Shown: piece after piece, positions 6,971-9,282 of the stretch | How the letters are laid out: each line of letters starts with the position of its first letter | Numbering within the stretch: the first letter of the stretch is position 1 | Assembly: GCA_017544125.1 (NCBI GenBank) | Contig: JAFYET010000125.1 | Coordinates: 1-9,282, forward strand | Direction: 5' to 3' | Length of the DNA stretch: 9,282 nt | From: Ruminococcus sp. | Lineage (GTDB): Bacteria; Bacillota; Clostridia; Oscillospirales; Ruminococcaceae | The notes under the pieces: model-generated | What the model was told of the DNA's origin: nothing | The model's input: only the letters and a program-made list of their open reading frames with translations | Databases searched by the model: none | Made by a program: the position numbers and the translations under genes

Positions 6971-7008
6971 TAAAACACCCCGTTATGCCAAAAGCAGGCA
7001 CAGCGGGG
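6971..7008 (-). terminator. Rho-independent terminator of the radical SAM/PqqD/HprK operon
   Basis: On the minus strand CCCCG-C-TGT-GCC pairs with GGC-ATA-A-CGGGG around a seven-base loop, with one C/A mismatch and one G-U pair. The hairpin is followed by TGTTTTA. It begins 33 bases after the stop codon of the kinase-like gene. Confidence 0.85.
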
Positions 7009-7041
7009 CGCAGTTTATATCTTATTCAGTATCAGCCGGGG

Positions 7042-7773
7042 TCATCTCATACCCTCATAGGAGACTTTTGCCGCCTCGGGCTGCATATTACAGCCGAGCT
7101 TATAGAGTTTGACACCGTCTGCGAGCCTGTCGGTCAGGGTGACGGTCTTCTGCATAAGTGCAGGGTCTGCGGGGCGGTAGGTCTGCTGTAGAAGCATTAC
7201 ATATGCCCCCATCTTTGTAAGCGGCTCGATATGGTTATCTTCCGAGCGGGTGAGCACGCACACAGCTTTGAGCGGAACGCATATATCCTCCCCCAGCCTG
7301 TGCTTGCCGTTATAGGGCGTGCCGTAGATAAACACCCCGTCATCGCTTATCCTGATAAGGGGCTTATCGTCATTGACCATGACGGCTTTATCGCCCAGAT
7401 ACTCACGCCACAGCCTTGTATGGGTAGATTTGCCTGTGCCAGACTTTGCGGTGAACAGATACCCCTGCCCATCAACGCTCACACACGAGCCGTGGAAGAG
7501 GAAGGTATCATAGTCAAGCATTTTCTCGGCGATCTTACGGTAAACAGCCAGCTCCTCAAGGTAGTCATCAGAGGAATCATAGCACTTTCTGCCCTCAAGC
7601 TCGGCGGTACGGGCGTTTCTTGCACGCTCGTTATCAATATCCTCCTGCGTCATGCTGACACAGAAATCGGGCTCGCCCTCACAGATGTAATCCTTACAGT
7701 AGTCATGCACCTTTTCGTAAAGAGAGCTTATGCTTATCACCCTGTCAGCTATCTTATAGCAGCGTGTTATCAT
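7042..7773 (-). CDS. HprK-like P-loop kinase of the RiPP-type operon
   Basis: A 243-residue soluble protein. The central stretch resembles the HPr kinase/PEP-carboxykinase-like P-loop fold: FHGSCVSVDGQGYLFTAKSG (92-111, with His94), then the P-loop SGTGKST with Lys115 and Ser116, and NDDKP (134-138), which fits the acidic metal-binding position. It is not a true HprK of catabolite control: the N-terminal HprK domain is missing and the gene sits beside PqqD and radical SAM genes. HprK-like kinases are known in some peptide-modification clusters, for example phosphorylating lasso peptides, so a role on a peptide or leader is a reasonable inference. Its ATG overlaps the PqqD stop by four bases (ATGA), with GAGGG just upstream, which implies translational coupling. 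Residues 1-90 are not recognised and contain five cysteines. Confidence 0.82.
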   Translation of the reverse strand: MITRCYKIADRVISISSLYEKVHDYCKDYICEGEPDFCVSMTQEDIDNERARNARTAELEGRKCYDSSDDYLEELAVYRKIAEKMLDYDTFLFHGSCVSVDGQGYLFTAKSGTGKSTHTRLWREYLGDKAVMVNDDKPLIRISDDGVFIYGTPYNGKHRLGEDICVPLKAVCVLTRSEDNHIEPLTKMGAYVMLLQQTYRPADPALMQKTVTLTDRLADGVKLYKLGCNMQPEAAKVSYEGMR

Positions 7774-8033
7774 TTGCCCTCGATCGCACCTATCTTACGA
7801 AGCTCAGTGACTACCCTTTTAACATCGGCTTCTATCTTGCCCTCGGGGGCATCGTATTTAGCACGCATCTTGCGAACTATCTCAGCCTCGGTGGTATCCT
7901 CCTTCATATAGGAGAGCACCTCGCCGAGCATCTTATTGCCCTTGACGATACCCGAGAACTGCGCCTCACCTGTTGCGATGAGCATTGATTCATTGTCAAC
8001 ATCATGTACTATAAAGCCTTTTTTAAGTTTCAT
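7770..8033 (-). CDS. PqqD-like peptide-binding chaperone (RiPP recognition element)
   Basis: An 87-residue protein starting MKLKKGFIVHDVDNESMLIA. This fits the PqqD family: an N-terminal beta hairpin containing IVHDVDNESMLIATGE, a short middle segment (NKMLGEVLSYMKE), then a helical region ending in AEIVRKMRAKYD and VKRVVTELRKIGAI. PqqD-type domains bind the leader of a ribosomal peptide and present it to the radical SAM enzyme. The gene lies between the radical SAM gene (14-base gap) and the kinase-like gene (4-base overlap). A GAAAGGAAAG ribosome site precedes the ATG at 8033. The fold assignment is by eye; length, motif order and context all agree. Confidence 0.88.
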   Translation of the reverse strand: MKLKKGFIVHDVDNESMLIATGEAQFSGIVKGNKMLGEVLSYMKEDTTEAEIVRKMRAKYDAPEGKIEADVKRVVTELRKIGAIEGK

Positions 8034-8047
8034 TTTTTCTTTCCTTT

Positions 8048-9282
8048 CTATATCTGCTCTGAATAATTCAGGAGCTCATATTCGGTCTTAAGGTCAAACA
8101 CCCCACGGCACTTATCACACCAGCCGGGGCAGCCGTTCTTATAAAATGGCGTACACTGGGGCAGGTAGGGGCATTTTTTACACATATCATCTATCTTATG
8201 AGGGGCAGCGAGCTTATCAAAAAGTGCCTTATCGGTAACACCGTCAAAGACATTGCCCCAGGAATGTGCCTCGGGCAGGTGCTCACAGTCAAAAAAGCTG
8301 CCGTCGGGCTGAATGACAACGCTCTTATCAAGGCTGTCAGCCATACAGGCGTTTATCTTGAAGGAGCTGTGCATCTTCTCACGGTTCTCATAATTTATGC
8401 CGAGCTCTCTGATATACCTGTCAAGCTCAAGCATCTCACGCTGAAGCTCTAAGTAGTAGGGCTTTGCCTTTTCCTGATAAAGGGCTGCGAGGTAGAGGGT
8501 GACGTTTTTCTCATCACCGAACTCAGCCTTCATCTCATCAAGAAAGCCCTTAAGCCTGCCGATGCTGTCCTTATCAAAGTTGACACGCAGGTTAACCTTG
8601 ATATCCTGCTCTGCCAGCATATGTATAACACTTATCACCTTTTCGTAGTTATGCTTTACGGGGTCGATATAGCGCTTACGCTCGGTATAATCACGCCTGT
8701 CACCGTCAAGCGACACCTGGACTTTACTGAGCTTCCAGACCTCTTTAGCTTCTTTTACAAGCTCGGGGGTGAAAAGGCTTGCATTGGTTATCATACGTGA
8801 GCCGAAGGGTATGCCCCTTCTTTCAAGCTCCTCACAGACATATCTTATTACCTTTACGCCCACCAGCGGCTCACCGCCGAACCATGCAAGCGTTACCTTA
8901 TCATCATGCCTGGTCTTTTCGATATAGCTTACCAGCGCCTCGGCTGTCTCCTGCGTCATTGAGGAGACTTTAAACCCCTCCTCATAGCAGTAGGTACACC
9001 GTGCGTTGCAGGCGGTGGTGGGAAGAATAGTATATGACTTGAGCCCCGGCTTCTGAGGCTGCATGAGCCTTATGAGCTTTACCGTTTCAAGATACTTTGC
9101 ATCTTCATCATAATCTGTCGGGACTATAAACCTGTGCTGCCTGAGTTCCTCGATATTCTCCATATCTTTATACTCATCAGCGCTTAGGCTTACTATCTCG
9201 CCGGAGAAGGTGTGCTTCATCAGGAACTTGCCGTTTCGCTCAAACGGCACAGCCCACACCGACCTGCGCCAGCCCGAACTGC
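8048..9282 (-). CDS. Radical SAM/SPASM peptide maturase, 5' end outside window
   Basis: The frame is open to the right edge, so the true start lies outside; the GTG at 9259 is probably internal, since upstream codons S-S-G-W-R-R-S read well into the protein. Numbering from the first whole codon, the radical SAM [4Fe-4S] cysteines are CNARCTYC (Cys91, Cys95, Cys98). WFGGEP follows at a typical distance, then the ITNASLF and QVSLDGD stretches of the core fold. The C-terminal half carries a full seven-cysteine SPASM pattern: a Cys in INACMADS, 14 residues, Gly and four residues to Cys in GSFFDC, then CKKCPYLPQC, CPGWC and a final Cys in DKC. That arrangement holds two auxiliary clusters. SPASM enzymes usually install cross-links, epimerise or modify peptides; the product here is unknown. 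The neighbouring PqqD-like gene supports a RiPP role. Confidence 0.93.
   Translation of the reverse strand, partial: SSGWRRSVWAVPFERNGKFLMKHTFSGEIVSLSADEYKDMENIEELRQHRFIVPTDYDEDAKYLETVKLIRLMQPQKPGLKSYTILPTTACNARCTYCYEEGFKVSSMTQETAEALVSYIEKTRHDDKVTLAWFGGEPLVGVKVIRYVCEELERRGIPFGSRMITNASLFTPELVKEAKEVWKLSKVQVSLDGDRRDYTERKRYIDPVKHNYEKVISVIHMLAEQDIKVNLRVNFDKDSIGRLKGFLDEMKAEFGDEKNVTLYLAALYQEKAKPYYLELQREMLELDRYIRELGINYENREKMHSSFKINACMADSLDKSVVIQPDGSFFDCEHLPEAHSWGNVFDGVTDKALFDKLAAPHKIDDMCKKCPYLPQCTPFYKNGCPGWCDKCRGVFDLKTEYELLNYSEQI

Noticed and set aside
7042..7773. Catabolite-control HPr kinase/phosphorylase
   Set aside because: It lacks the HprK N-terminal domain and is embedded in a radical SAM/PqqD operon.
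7231..7911. 226-codon plus-strand open frame opposite the kinase-like and PqqD-like genes
   Set aside because: It crosses the junction of two genes with clear motifs on the minus strand and has no ribosome site or family features.
1..9282. CRISPR arrays, tRNA or rRNA genes, insertion sequences
   Set aside because: No regularly spaced repeats, cloverleaf-like segments, transposase motifs or terminal inverted repeats were seen on either strand.

Overview
The window reads as part of a chromosome of a gut-type Clostridia, most like Ruminococcus or a related Oscillospiraceae. The evidence is the style of the protein families, AGGA/GGAG ribosome sites, one clean sigma-A promoter and Rho-independent terminators. 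The genus is an inference from protein character and was not tested by search. Both ends cut through genes. The seven certain genes are densely packed and organised as two minus-strand operons and one plus-strand gene.

Layout, left to right. (1) 1-1806, plus: a membrane histidine kinase missing its 5' end, closed by a hairpin at 1821-1863. (2) 1807-2155: a 349-base convergent gap holding three hairpin terminators, a 24-codon minus-strand reading frame, and a TATAAT-like hexamer abutting a 16-base palindrome. (3) 2156-6846, minus: a four-gene operon read right to left: a STAS anti-sigma-antagonist-like protein, a MATE transporter fused to an RsbW/SpoIIAB-like ATPase domain, a cytoplasmic protein joining a ParB-like region to a BMP (PnrA-type ligand-binding) domain, and a calcineurin-like metallophosphoesterase. 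It has its own promoter (TTGACG-17-TATAAT, 6898-6926) and a terminator at 2096-2128. (4) 7042-9282, minus: an operon of a radical SAM/SPASM enzyme (5' end outside the window), a PqqD-like peptide-binding protein and an HprK-like P-loop kinase, closed by a terminator at 6978-7008.

How the genes may work together. The right-hand operon has the parts of a RiPP (ribosomally made, modified peptide) pathway: a leader-binding PqqD protein, a radical SAM/SPASM maturase and a kinase-like enzyme. No precursor is visible and it probably lies beyond the right edge. The STAS/MATE-ATPase pair looks like a partner-switching module in which the anti-sigma-type kinase domain is tethered to a membrane transporter, and the next gene is a soluble BMP-type ligand-binding protein. 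The combination suggests small-molecule sensing coupled to transport or to membrane-anchored phosphoswitching. That is an inference from domain content and operon order; no function is shown directly.
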